Shown: in pieces, positions 1 to 7,664 of the stretch
Position numbering within the stretch: position 1 is the first letter of the stretch
How the letters are laid out: each line of letters opens with the position of its first letter
DNA from: Paenibacillus silvisoli
GTDB lineage: Bacteria; Bacillota; Bacilli; Paenibacillales; Paenibacillaceae
Length of the DNA: 64,000 nt
Direction of reading: 5' to 3'
Assembly (NCBI RefSeq): GCF_030866765.1
Contig: NZ_CP133017.1
Span: forward strand, 652,501-716,500
The notes under the pieces: model-generated
Seen by the model: the letters and a program-made list of their open reading frames with translations, nothing else
Database searches by the model: none
Told to the model about the DNA's origin: nothing
Program-made: the position numbers and the translations under genes

Positions 1-1
1 G

Positions 2-364
2 GAGGGGCTCGGCACGATCGTCGGCGAGAACGGCGTCATGCTGTCCGGCGGGCAGAAGCAGCGGCTGGCCATCGCGCGGGCGCTGCTCATCGATTCGGAG
101 ATTTTGCTGCTGGACGACGCCCTGTCCGCGGTCGATGCGCGGACCGAGAGCCGCATCCTGCACAATATCCGCCAGGAGCGGGCCGGCAAGACGACGTTGA
201 TCGCGACGCACCGCTTGTCCGCGGTCAGTCACGCGGATTGGATTCTCGTGCTGGACGAAGGCCGCGTCATCGAGGAGGGCAGCCACGAGCAGCTAATGCA
301 CCTCGGCGGCTGGTACAGGCAGCAGTGGGATCGGCAGCAGATGGAGGCTAGTTTGAATGACTAG
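2..364 (+). CDS. ABC exporter subunit, ATPase end (partial, cut by window start)
   Basis: Only the C-terminal part of the nucleotide-binding domain is present; the frame is open from the window edge. Visible are the signature LSGGQKQRLAIARAL, a Walker B LLLDDALSAVD and the switch histidine in ATHRLSAV. The residue after the Walker B aspartate is Asp instead of the usual catalytic Glu, as in the degenerate ATP site of heterodimeric type IV exporters such as BmrC (YheI). It ends 15 bases before a full-length exporter half, so the two very likely form one heterodimeric membrane pump. The substrate (drug, lipid or peptide) cannot be told from sequence. Confidence 0.9.
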   Translation, partial: EGLGTIVGENGVMLSGGQKQRLAIARALLIDSEILLLDDALSAVDARTESRILHNIRQERAGKTTLIATHRLSAVSHADWILVLDEGRVIEEGSHEQLMHLGGWYRQQWDRQQMEASLND

Positions 365-379
365 GAGGTTAGGTTAGCG

Positions 380-2164
380 ATGCAACCATCCACGACGAGA
401 AGGCTTATCGCCTATGCGCTCGTCTACAAATACCGCATTATCGCGGCGCTGATTATTCTTTGCTTCGCCGTAGGCGCCGAGCTCGGCGGGCCTTACATTA
501 CGAAAACGATCATCGACAAGCATCTGTCGCTCGATAAACGCGATTTATCCGCGGTGCTGCAGCTGCTCGGCCTCTATCTGGGGCTGCTGCTCGCCGCGAG
601 CGTGTGCAACTTCACGCAATCGTACCTGCTCCAGACGACCGCGCTTCGCATTATCAAAAACATGAGGATCGACCTGATGCGGCATATCGGCCGCATTCCG
701 CTGAAATATTTCGACAACACGCCGATCGGTCAGGTCGTGTCGCGAATCGCCAACGATACGGAGGCCGTACGCGATCTGTTCATGAGCTTCATGGCGACGT
801 TCGTCGTCAGCTTCGTGCAGCTGACGGGGATTTACACGGCGCTGTTCATCTTGGACGTGCGGCTTGCGCTGTTCACGCTCCTGGTACCGCCGCTGTTCGT
901 CGTCGTCATGTACGTTCACCTGAAGTACTCGAAGGTTTTCATCACCATCATGCGCGCCCGGCTCAGCGATATGAACGCGATGATCAACGAGTCGATCGTC
1001 GTCATGCCGATCATTCAGGCGTTCCGCAGGGAGAAGCTGACGATCGACGAGTTCGAGGTGCTGAACGAGGACCGCTATGTGAATCAGGTGAAGCAGTTCC
1101 GAGTGTTCTCGCTGTCTTCGCGGAATATCGTCGGCACCGTCGGCAGCCTGCTGACGGCCTATGTCGTATGGCATTTCGGAAGCCAGTCGCTGCAAACCGC
1201 CATTTCGTTCGGGGTGTTCTACGCGTTCATTGACTATTTGGGCCGCGTATTCCAACCGATTATCGGTATATTCGATCAGCTGACGAATGCGCAGCGCGCT
1301 TTTGTCTCGGCGGAGAAAGTGTTCGCGATCATGGACATGGAGGGGCAGGACGTAGAGGATACTGCCGGCGTTAAGCGGCCTGAAGGCGTCGTTAAATTCG
1401 ATAACGTAACCTTCGCGTATAAGGAAGGCGAAAATGTGCTGAAGCACATTTCGTTCGAGGCGCGCAGAGGCGAGACAGTGGCGCTCGTCGGCCATACGGG
1501 CTCGGGCAAAAGCTCCATCATGAACCTGCTGCTCGGCTTCTACGAGCCGCAGTCCGGCGTCATCTCGATTGACGGCCGCGATATTAAAGGCATGTCGAAG
1601 CAGGCGCTGCGCAAGCATATGGGCATCGTGCTGCAGGACCCGTTTCTGTTCGCGGGCGATATTAAATTCAATGTCAGCTTGTACAACAAGGATATTACGT
1701 TGGACCGGGTCAAAAGCGCGCTGCGCGAGGTGGGCGCCGCACCGTTTATCGAGCAGCTTCCGAACGGGTACGACGAAGAAGTCGTCGAGCGCGGAAGCAC
1801 GCTGTCGTCGGGTCAGCGGCAGCTGATCTCTTTCGCCCGGGCGCTGGCGTTCGATCCGTCGATTCTCATTCTGGACGAAGCGACGGCGAGCATCGACAGC
1901 GAGACGGAAGGGCTCATCCAGCAGGCGCTGAAGGTCGTCAGCGAAGGCCGTACGACGCTGGTAATCGCGCACCGGCTCTCGACGATCCGCGAAGCGGATC
2001 AAATTCTCGTGCTGCACCGCGGCGAAATCGTGGAGCGCGGCAACCATAAGGAGCTGATGGCGCTGCAGGGCCGCTATTACAAAATGTATCAGCTCCAAAC
2101 CGGCGAGAAAGAAGCGCCAGGCGGCGCTGCGGGGCCTGCAGTCCCGGCAGCGGGTACATCGTAG
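380..2164 (+). CDS. ABC exporter half-transporter, BmrD/YheH-like
   Basis: A 594-residue half-exporter: about six membrane helices in residues 15-300 (ABC_membrane domain), then the ATPase with Walker A GHTGSGKSS near residue 371, signature LSSGQRQLISFARAL, Walker B ILILDEATASID with the catalytic Glu, and H-loop AHRLS. It therefore supplies the canonical catalytic Glu that the preceding subunit lacks. The start ATG follows an AGGAGG ribosome site at 363-368 that overlaps the previous stop codon region, so the two subunits are probably translated together. The tail (residues 575-594) is Ala/Pro/Gly-rich low complexity. A rho-independent terminator follows. Confidence 0.93.
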   Translation: MQPSTTRRLIAYALVYKYRIIAALIILCFAVGAELGGPYITKTIIDKHLSLDKRDLSAVLQLLGLYLGLLLAASVCNFTQSYLLQTTALRIIKNMRIDLMRHIGRIPLKYFDNTPIGQVVSRIANDTEAVRDLFMSFMATFVVSFVQLTGIYTALFILDVRLALFTLLVPPLFVVVMYVHLKYSKVFITIMRARLSDMNAMINESIVVMPIIQAFRREKLTIDEFEVLNEDRYVNQVKQFRVFSLSSRNIVGTVGSLLTAYVVWHFGSQSLQTAISFGVFYAFIDYLGRVFQPIIGIFDQLTNAQRAFVSAEKVFAIMDMEGQDVEDTAGVKRPEGVVKFDNVTFAYKEGENVLKHISFEARRGETVALVGHTGSGKSSIMNLLLGFYEPQSGVISIDGRDIKGMSKQALRKHMGIVLQDPFLFAGDIKFNVSLYNKDITLDRVKSALREVGAAPFIEQLPNGYDEEVVERGSTLSSGQRQLISFARALAFDPSILILDEATASIDSETEGLIQQALKVVSEGRTTLVIAHRLSTIREADQILVLHRGEIVERGNHKELMALQGRYYKMYQLQTGEKEAPGGAAGPAVPAAGTS

Positions 2165-2197
2165 GAATGCCATTGCCATTGATCACTTCTGCAAATG

Positions 2198-2222
2198 CCG
2201 TCCTTCACGGGACGGTTTTTTC
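2198..2222 (+). terminator. Terminator after the ABC exporter pair
   Basis: CCGTCC / GGACGG stem with a six-base loop, followed by six T residues. It lies 33 bases after the exporter stop codon and separates that operon from the next promoter. Confidence 0.85.
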
Positions 2223-2235
2223 GTCGTTGCAACCG

Positions 2236-2264
2236 TTTCACTCGGCCTTGTTTCCATGTACAAT
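2236..2264 (+). promoter_or_regulatory. Sigma-A type promoter for the 2309-5975 gene run
   Basis: TTTCAC (2236-2241), 17-base spacer, TACAAT (2259-2264). It sits between the terminator and the TTG start at 2309, and the five following genes are closely spaced in the same direction. Confidence 0.6.
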
Positions 2265-2308
2265 AAGCGGTAGAAGGGGAAAGTTCCCAGGCCGGGAGGT
2301 AACGCGCA

Positions 2309-3277
2309 TTGGAGGACATCGTATTGCCGGACGGAACGCTGGACGACCGCCGCTTGTGGAGAAGGGACATTCTCTACACGGGCATGAACGGCAAGTGCGT
2401 CGAGCGCGTCTATGTAACGCCGGAGGAGAGCGTCATATTTAAACCGCTGACCAATGAGTCCCAGCTCGGATTGGAGGGCTGGGTGTATGAACATATTTTG
2501 CGGGGCATGTCGTTTCCGCCGATTTACCCGCGCCTTCTTGCCGCGTCCGGATCGGACGCCGGCGAGCGCAGCTGGCAGCTGTTCGAGGATTTGGGACCGC
2601 TTGAGCACCGATTCGAGGAAGACGCGGCGCTTGAGCTGATCGAGCATGTCGCTTGGTGGCACGGGTTATCCGTGGATGGGCTCAAGGGGCAAACGCTGCT
2701 TGGACCAAAGCCATTCATCGAGGAGCTTGCGGCGCAGGCGTTCGAACGGCGCGAGGAGCTGGCGGAGGCGTTAGCGGAGCGATTCGACGATCCGAAGTCG
2801 CTAGTGGAACGATTGGAGGCTTTATGCCGATCCGAGTCTGCCACGTTGAATTGGAGTCGGAACGCCTTGTCTCACGGAGATTTGCATCTCGGCAACTATG
2901 CGCGGGTTCAAGGCGTTCTGAAGGTGCTCGATTGGGAGCATGCGCATGTGAACAGCCGCTACTGGGATTTGTACCATGCGATCGACTGCTCGCATCCCGA
3001 TTTCCCGAAGCGGATGAGCGCTCCGGTACGGGAGCGGCTGCTGGACCGGTATTTGGCGGCTAGCGGCTCTAGCATGACGGAGCTGGAGAAGCAGTCTTTC
3101 AAACAAGGCTACTATCTGTTCGCGGCGGTTTTCTCGCTATGGATGTTGCTGCTTATCGCGGGCGACTTGAAACGGCTTAACGGTGCCGACGGCAAATGGA
3201 CGACCGCGCAGCTGAAGGCGCAGCTGGAGGAGACGCTGGACAGCCTGTCCCAATGCGTGGATGCACTTATTGGATGA
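2309..3277 (+). CDS. Aminoglycoside phosphotransferase (APH) family protein
   Basis: 322 residues of the APH/choline-kinase-like fold. The catalytic loop HGDLHLGN is at residues 189-196 and the metal-binding LDWE at 207-210. The TTG start is preceded by GGGAGGT. Family members phosphorylate small alcohols, sugars or antibiotics, or are orphan kinases; nothing in the sequence identifies the substrate, and the chromosomal setting beside housekeeping-like genes gives no sign of a resistance cassette. It is the first gene of a five-gene same-strand run with short gaps. Confidence 0.85.
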   Translation: MEDIVLPDGTLDDRRLWRRDILYTGMNGKCVERVYVTPEESVIFKPLTNESQLGLEGWVYEHILRGMSFPPIYPRLLAASGSDAGERSWQLFEDLGPLEHRFEEDAALELIEHVAWWHGLSVDGLKGQTLLGPKPFIEELAAQAFERREELAEALAERFDDPKSLVERLEALCRSESATLNWSRNALSHGDLHLGNYARVQGVLKVLDWEHAHVNSRYWDLYHAIDCSHPDFPKRMSAPVRERLLDRYLAASGSSMTELEKQSFKQGYYLFAAVFSLWMLLLIAGDLKRLNGADGKWTTAQLKAQLEETLDSLSQCVDALIG

Positions 3278-3289
3278 GGAGTGGTGACG

Positions 3290-4156
3290 ATGGCGGATCA
3301 CAACAAGGCGCAGCGCATCGCGCTAGTAACCGGCGCGAGCGGCGGCATGGGCAAAGCGACTGCGGCGCTGCTGGCCGCGGACCATGGCATGAAGGTATAC
3401 TTGCTGGCGCGAGACCGGGAAAGAGGGCAAGCGGCGGTCGATTATGTAAACCGCAAGTCGGGCCGGCGGGATGCCGAGCTGCTTCTTTGCGATTTGGCTT
3501 CCTTCGCCAGCATTCGGGCCGCAGCCGCGGAGCTTGCGGGCCGAACAGATCGTCTCGATGTGCTGGTTAACAACGCGGGCGTTATCACTAAGAAGAGGGA
3601 AGAGACGGAGGACGGATTCGAGCGGCAGCTTGGCGTGAACCATCTCGGTCACTTTTTGCTGACGGGCCTGCTGCTGCCTTTGCTGCGCGGGGGCGAACCG
3701 GCGCGCATCGTCAATGTCTCTTCCGTCGCGCATAAGTTCGGGGCCATGAATTATGACGATCCCGGGATGAAGAACCGATTTTCCGCTTGGCGGGGATATA
3801 GCCGTTCGAAGATCGCGAATGTTTGGTTTACCAAGGAGCTTGCCCGGCGGCTCGGCGATGCCGGTATCCGGGTGTACGCGCTGCATCCAGGCCTCGTATC
3901 GACCAATATTTTTAAAGTGCCGGACGGGTTCAGTACCGTGGTCCATAAGCTAATGCGCCGTTTCATCCTGTCGGCGGAGGACGGCTCGGCAACGGCGGTG
4001 CATTTGGCGAGCGCGGCCGATGTCGGCGGGCAGTCGGGCGATTATTTCTATAAGAAGAAGCCGATTGCGGTGACGAAGCTGGCTGCTTCCGCGGAGGAAG
4101 CGAGCCGGTTCTGGAGCTGGAGCGAGCAGGCGGCGGGGGTCCGGTACGAGATTTAA
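3290..4156 (+). CDS. Short-chain dehydrogenase/reductase (retinol-dehydrogenase-like)
   Basis: A classical SDR of 288 residues from ATG 3290, chosen because AGGAG at 3277-3281 is well placed for it; GTG codons at 3281 and 3284 are in frame but too close to that site. The cofactor motif TGASGGMG is at residues 14-21, NNAG at 94-97, the catalytic Ser at about 144-145, and YSRSK (Tyr170, Lys174). The long substrate loop and the HPG motif after the catalytic pair resemble the retinol dehydrogenase/WWOX subgroup. Arg residues after the first strand suggest NADP(H). The substrate is unknown. Confidence 0.9.
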   Translation: MADHNKAQRIALVTGASGGMGKATAALLAADHGMKVYLLARDRERGQAAVDYVNRKSGRRDAELLLCDLASFASIRAAAAELAGRTDRLDVLVNNAGVITKKREETEDGFERQLGVNHLGHFLLTGLLLPLLRGGEPARIVNVSSVAHKFGAMNYDDPGMKNRFSAWRGYSRSKIANVWFTKELARRLGDAGIRVYALHPGLVSTNIFKVPDGFSTVVHKLMRRFILSAEDGSATAVHLASAADVGGQSGDYFYKKKPIAVTKLAASAEEASRFWSWSEQAAGVRYEI

Positions 4157-4177
4157 GCGGGAGAGGAGTGGACGGAG

Positions 4178-5215
4178 TTGAGCAAGATTCAGTACCCTGT
4201 ATTACGCGAAGGGGCGACGATCGGCGTGACCGCGCCATCCTCCGGCTTGGAGGCTAACCTGTATCATTTGGTGGAGCGGGTTCGGGAGCGGTTGGAAACG
4301 GAAGGTTTTCAGATTCGCATCGGGGACACGACATGGACGCAAAACAAAGCGAAATCCGCGCCTGCCGCGAAGCGCGCGCAGGAGTTCAACGCGATGATCC
4401 AGGATGCCGGCATTGACCTGATCATTCCGCCATGGGGCGGCGAGCTGCTGATCGAGATGGTGGAGCAGGTGGGATTTGACAAGCTGCCGTGTAAATGGGT
4501 GCTGGGCTACTCCGACCTGAGCGTCCTGCTGCTCGCGATCACGCTGAAGACCGGAATCGCGACGGCGCACGGGTCGAACCTGGTGGATCTGCGCGGCGAA
4601 ACGCGGGATGAGTTGACCGCCATGTGGCAGGCCGTCCTGTCGACCGGTGCCGGCGGGTCTGTCGTGCAGCATTCGTCGAGCTTCTACCAGAAGGAGTGGC
4701 AGCACGACCACCCGAACGTGTTTAATTTGACGGAGCCGACATGTTGGCGGACGATGATGCCGGATGGCGGGGCAGCTCTTGGACGGCTTCAGCTTCAGGG
4801 ACGATTGCTCGGCGGCTGCATTGATGTGATCAGACATTTGATCGGCACGCCCTATGGCGATGTGAAAGCTTTTAGAGAAGCCTATATCCCAGGGGAGCCG
4901 GTGCTTTGGTACCTCGAAAACTGCGAGCTGAACACGGCGGACGTGCGCAGGTCGCTCGTACAGATGAAGCTGGCCGGCTGGTTCGAGCATTGCTCCGGCA
5001 TCCTGTTCGGGCGCAGTCCGGCGAACCGTCCGGTCGAGAATTACGCGATCGAGGACGTTTACGCCGATCTGGCGCAGGAGCTTGGCCTGCCGGTCATCTA
5101 CGATATCGATTGCGGTCATGTGCCGCCGCAAATGACCCTCATTAATGGCGCTTATGCCGAGGTTGAGGTGGAGGCGGAAGCGGGCCGGGGGACGGTTAAG
5201 CAGCATTTTAGCTAG
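4178..5215 (+). CDS. S66-family peptidase (LD-carboxypeptidase / MccF-like)
   Basis: 345 residues matching peptidase family S66. The nucleophile is Ser112 in GYSD; Glu247 (WYLEN) and His314 (DCGHVPP) complete the expected Ser-Glu-His triad. Family members trim the terminal D-alanine from muropeptides or, as in MccF, cleave microcin-type acyl-adenylate toxins; this protein has the length of the MccF-like branch. The TTG start follows GAGAGGAG. There is no signal peptide, so it acts in the cytosol. The gap to the next gene is 12 bases, suggesting co-transcription. Confidence 0.88.
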   Translation: MSKIQYPVLREGATIGVTAPSSGLEANLYHLVERVRERLETEGFQIRIGDTTWTQNKAKSAPAAKRAQEFNAMIQDAGIDLIIPPWGGELLIEMVEQVGFDKLPCKWVLGYSDLSVLLLAITLKTGIATAHGSNLVDLRGETRDELTAMWQAVLSTGAGGSVVQHSSSFYQKEWQHDHPNVFNLTEPTCWRTMMPDGGAALGRLQLQGRLLGGCIDVIRHLIGTPYGDVKAFREAYIPGEPVLWYLENCELNTADVRRSLVQMKLAGWFEHCSGILFGRSPANRPVENYAIEDVYADLAQELGLPVIYDIDCGHVPPQMTLINGAYAEVEVEAEAGRGTVKQHFS

Positions 5216-5227
5216 GAGGGAACGGTT

Positions 5228-5638
5228 GTGCAGGGCTATAATTGTCTGATGATTTACAGCCCGGAGATGGATCGGCTGCTTATGTGCACGCGGTTGAAGG
5301 ACCCGTACAAAGGGCTGAGCAACCTCGTCGGCGGAAAGATCGAGCCGGGCGAAGCGGGCATCGACGCGGCGTATCGGGAGCTGGCGGAAGAGACGGGCAT
5401 TACGGCCGATGATGTCGTGCTGAAGCATCTGATGGATTTTACCTACTACGTGCAGGATTGTTACGTCGAAGTGTACGCCGGGCGGTTGAAGCATGAGGTC
5501 GACATTGCGGGCGACGAGAACGAGCTGTACTGGTCCGATCTGGACCGCGATTTCTTCGACATGTCCCTCTATGCGGGCGAAGGAAATATCGGGCATATGA
5601 TTGAACAGGTGAAAATGAGTAAAGAACTATTTCTATAA
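5228..5638 (+). CDS. NUDIX hydrolase (MutT-like)
   Basis: 136 residues with a complete NUDIX box starting at Gly36 (GGKIEPGE...REL.EETGI), that is GX5EX7REUXEEXGU. The N-terminal half resembles 8-oxo-dGTP diphosphatase/MutT-like proteins. The GTG start follows GGAGGG. It hydrolyses a nucleoside diphosphate linked to another group; the exact substrate is not readable. It lies 12 bases after the S66 peptidase gene and 28 bases before the next small gene. Confidence 0.88.
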   Translation: MQGYNCLMIYSPEMDRLLMCTRLKDPYKGLSNLVGGKIEPGEAGIDAAYRELAEETGITADDVVLKHLMDFTYYVQDCYVEVYAGRLKHEVDIAGDENELYWSDLDRDFFDMSLYAGEGNIGHMIEQVKMSKELFL

Positions 5639-5666
5639 CGAATACAGCTAGAAGGTGGTTTCTCAC

Positions 5667-5975
5667 ATGAGCAAAAGATATCGGATAACAAGAGAGTTTC
5701 AGACGAGGGATGAGGCGGAGAAGCCGATCACGCTGGAGGCGTGCAAGGCGTACTTCGCGTCCAAGCCGGATTTTGAATATACAACGGTGTATACGGTGAA
5801 AGGGGAGACCACGGTTTCGATTCCGGGTGACTTCTTTCTATGGCACATTGGTGCCGTGACGATTCCGTTTCGCCATTACCAAGGCGATATTTACGTATCG
5901 GGCAGCAACGATGCGGTCATCCCGAAGCTGATGGAGGTCGCGAGCGAGCTGGAGGCCGATGTGTCGGAGGGGTAG
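5667..5975 (+). CDS. Small conserved-looking protein of unknown function
   Basis: 102 residues from ATG 5667 (AAGGTGG lies 11 bases upstream; an in-frame GTG at 5655 has no ribosome site). I do not recognise the family. The protein is soluble, with no signal or membrane segment, mixed charged and aromatic residues and an acidic C-terminal helix. It closes the 2309-5975 run. Codon use matches its neighbours, so it is probably a real gene. Confidence 0.6.
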   Translation: MSKRYRITREFQTRDEAEKPITLEACKAYFASKPDFEYTTVYTVKGETTVSIPGDFFLWHIGAVTIPFRHYQGDIYVSGSNDAVIPKLMEVASELEADVSEG

Positions 5976-6066
5976 AGCGCTGCTGCGGCGTTGCGGGCAG
6001 GGGCTTTCTGCGTTCCGCGCAGAGCGTGTCCGCGCAGAGCAAGGCCGCGTTCCGCGCAGTGCACGG

Positions 6067-6251
6067 CTAACGAATCCAATAGCGCTTATTTGCGCGAAAA
6101 CGGCCGTTTCGATCGGCTAACGAACTCCAGAAGCGTTATTTGCACGAAAACGGGCCAAAATCGCCCGTTGGAGCTCAAATAACGCTTCTACGATTCGTTA
6201 GCTCGCGGAAACCGCGATTTTGGAGCAAATAACGCTTCTACGATTCGTTAG
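6067..6251 (+). repeat. Intergenic repeat, CTAACGAA family, copy 1 (two direct plus two inverted units)
   Basis: CTAACGAA occurs at 6067 and 6117 (50 bases apart) and its inverse TTCGTTAG at 6194 and 6244 (50 bases apart). Each unit also carries a conserved AGCG(C)TTATTTG block. The halves can pair into one long imperfect stem. The same arrangement recurs at 16134 and 54194. The stretch 5976-6066 before it is GC-rich, with short repeats of TTCCGCGCAG, and shows no gene. Confidence 0.85.
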
Positions 6252-6308
6252 CCGAGTCGCATCGGGCCGGGGGCTTCGCACAGAAGCTGCCCTGGCCTCG
6301 CCGAACCG

Positions 6309-6366
6309 AAAAAAAACGCCATTTGCTTGGCCCACTGGGGGGAAGGCCAAACAAACAGGCGTTTTT
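6309..6366 (-). terminator. Terminator of the PhyH-type gene
   Basis: A long stem pairs AAACGCCATTTGCTTGGCC with GGCCAAACAAACAGGCGTTT, with one bulge; the run of eight A residues on the plus strand gives the U tract on the minus strand. It lies directly downstream of the stop codon at 6395. Confidence 0.85.
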
Positions 6367-6394
6367 TGCGTTATTTAAGCCGCAGCAGCTGCGA

Positions 6395-7213
6395 TTACCA
6401 TTCCCAAGGCATCTTCGTCGGCACGCCGATTCGCTCGGTGCGGAACAAATGCTTGACCTCTTTGGAAGCGATGTCGTACTCTTCCTGCGGAACGTGGATC
6501 GAGCCGCCGGCGCCGTACCAGTCGGTATGGTAAGCAAGCGCGATGTTCGTGCGGTTCTCTTGCGTGCGGTTCGGCGTGCCGCGGTGCCACATGCGGATGT
6601 CGCGGATGACGATCGAGCCGGCCGGCATGTACACTTTCTCGGAGTACATCCCTTTTGCGGCGCGCAGCATTTCGCCGTCAATCGACGTATGCTTCGTGCT
6701 CTCCGGATCGAGATGCGTACCGCCGGGCCATACTTCCAGCGGACCGTTGTCTTCGTGCACGTCGACAAGCGGAATGTTGAGCACGAGCGCGTAAGCCGGC
6801 AGCGCAACGCCCAGATCAGGGAAGAGCGGCGGCAGATCGGAGTGCACGTTCTGGTAGTCCGAACCCGGGCAAGCCGTATCCGATGCGAAATACGTGCATC
6901 GAACGCCTTCGCCGAGAATGCCTTTCAGAACCGGCATCGCGAACGGGTTAGCGACCATGTAGTCATTGGTGAACGGGCGCAGGAACGGAAGAAACATTTG
7001 CGCGCGGTTCGTGCCGGTGTTGTAGCCGTTCCGGTCGATGTACTCGTTGAAGATCGGAAGGAACGAATCCTTCAGCTCTTGTACCTGCTCGTCCGTCAGT
7101 ACCTTTTCGAAAGCGATGTAGCCGTTTTTACGAATTTGCTCGACGGCGATCTCTATTTTTTCTTGCTCCAATACGCCGGTTGCGCGTTCTTGCTCGGTCA
7201 ATGTCAAAAACAT
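6395..7213 (-). CDS. Phytanoyl-CoA dioxygenase (PhyH) family protein
   Basis: 272 residues of the Fe(II)/2-oxoglutarate-dependent PhyH family. The iron ligands are His124 and Asp126 (HSD) and His210 (MWHRGTPN); an Arg near 216-221 would bind 2-oxoglutarate. The segment NGPLEVWPGGTHLD before the distal His is typical of PhyH proteins. The enzyme would hydroxylate an unknown small molecule in the cytosol. The start ATG is preceded on its strand by AAGGAGTGACCC. It stands alone with its own promoter and terminator. A decayed copy of its first codons and promoter lies just upstream at 7336-7581. Confidence 0.88.
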   Translation of the reverse strand: MFLTLTEQERATGVLEQEKIEIAVEQIRKNGYIAFEKVLTDEQVQELKDSFLPIFNEYIDRNGYNTGTNRAQMFLPFLRPFTNDYMVANPFAMPVLKGILGEGVRCTYFASDTACPGSDYQNVHSDLPPLFPDLGVALPAYALVLNIPLVDVHEDNGPLEVWPGGTHLDPESTKHTSIDGEMLRAAKGMYSEKVYMPAGSIVIRDIRMWHRGTPNRTQENRTNIALAYHTDWYGAGGSIHVPQEEYDIASKEVKHLFRTERIGVPTKMPWEW

Positions 7214-7275
7214 GAAGGGTCACTCCTTGTGTCCGGTTTAGTTGAGTTCAGTATACAGGGCAGGGTGCGGCTTGT

Positions 7276-7302
7276 ATTGTATCTAAGGCGTTTAATTGTA
7301 AA
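7276..7302 (-). promoter_or_regulatory. Promoter of the PhyH-type gene
   Basis: Read on the minus strand: TTTACA (7297-7302), 15-base spacer, TACAAT (7276-7281), about 60 bases before the start codon. The short spacer suggests that an activator may be needed. The same element is repeated at 7554-7581. Confidence 0.55.
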
Positions 7303-7335
7303 ATAGTCAGAAAAAAGTTGGCGGTGCCAAACGAT

Positions 7336-7491
7336 TTATCTCACGAACGGGCGCTCCAGCTTGCAGCTTGCACACTTCGTACATTGTTTTTGCGACGCGA
7401 AGCAGATGCGGGCCGGTTCAGCGGCAGCTCCTTCTTTTCCTTGCTCGAATACTTCTGCGGGTTGCTCTTGCTCTGTTCTTGTCAAACACAT
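7336..7491 (-). pseudogene. Decayed duplicate of the PhyH gene 5' end
   Basis: A short reading frame begins with ATG at 7491 (minus) and ends at a TAA at 7336. Its first residues, MCLTRTEQEQPAEVFEQ, match the intact PhyH start MFLTLTEQERATGVLEQ position by position; after about 20 codons the similarity fades. The bases between 7492 and 7590, including the ribosome site and promoter, also match 7214-7313. This is a tandem partial duplication that has decayed rather than a working gene. It accounts for most of the apparent gap between 7214 and 7610. Confidence 0.75.
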
Positions 7492-7553
7492 GTGGTAGGT
7501 CACTCCTCGTGTACAAGTTATAACTGGATTATAAGCGGCACGCGGAGACCTGT

Positions 7554-7581
7554 ATTGTATGCGAAGGCTTTCGATTGTAAA
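7554..7581 (-). promoter_or_regulatory. Duplicated promoter of the decayed PhyH copy
   Basis: TTTACA (7576-7581), 16-base spacer, TACAAT (7554-7559) on the minus strand. The surrounding bases match the intact gene's promoter, including TCAGA beyond the -35 box. It may still fire, producing a transcript that runs into the real promoter region. Confidence 0.45.
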
Positions 7582-7610
7582 AAAATCAGAATGAATTTCT
7601 AGTCAACCTT

Positions 7611-7661
7611 AAAACGCCCTTTGCCAAGCCGAGAGTAGAATCGGCCGGTCAAAGGGCGTTT
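7611..7661 (-). terminator. Terminator of the LLM oxidoreductase gene
   Basis: AAACGCCCTTTG / CAAAGGGCGTTT outer stem with an inner CCGA/TCGG pairing, four bases after the minus-strand stop codon. On the minus strand it ends in a short T run. Confidence 0.8.
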
Positions 7662-7664
7662 CGC

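Noticed and set aside
545..2179. Long minus-strand open frame opposite the ABC exporter gene
   Set aside because: It is antisense to a clear transporter gene, has no recognisable domain and has the Arg/His/Gln-rich composition expected of an antisense reading of GC-rich coding DNA.
2309..3277. Aminoglycoside resistance gene
   Set aside because: The APH fold is certain, but there is no sign of a mobile context or close likeness to known resistance enzymes, so only the family is claimed.
6323..7306. 327-codon plus-strand frame opposite the PhyH-type gene
   Set aside because: It has no ribosome site and crosses the minus-strand gene's terminator; the minus frame has all PhyH iron ligands.
7318..7602. 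94-codon plus-strand frame in the gap upstream of the PhyH-type gene
   Set aside because: It lies across the decayed duplicate of the PhyH start and promoter and has no site or family match.
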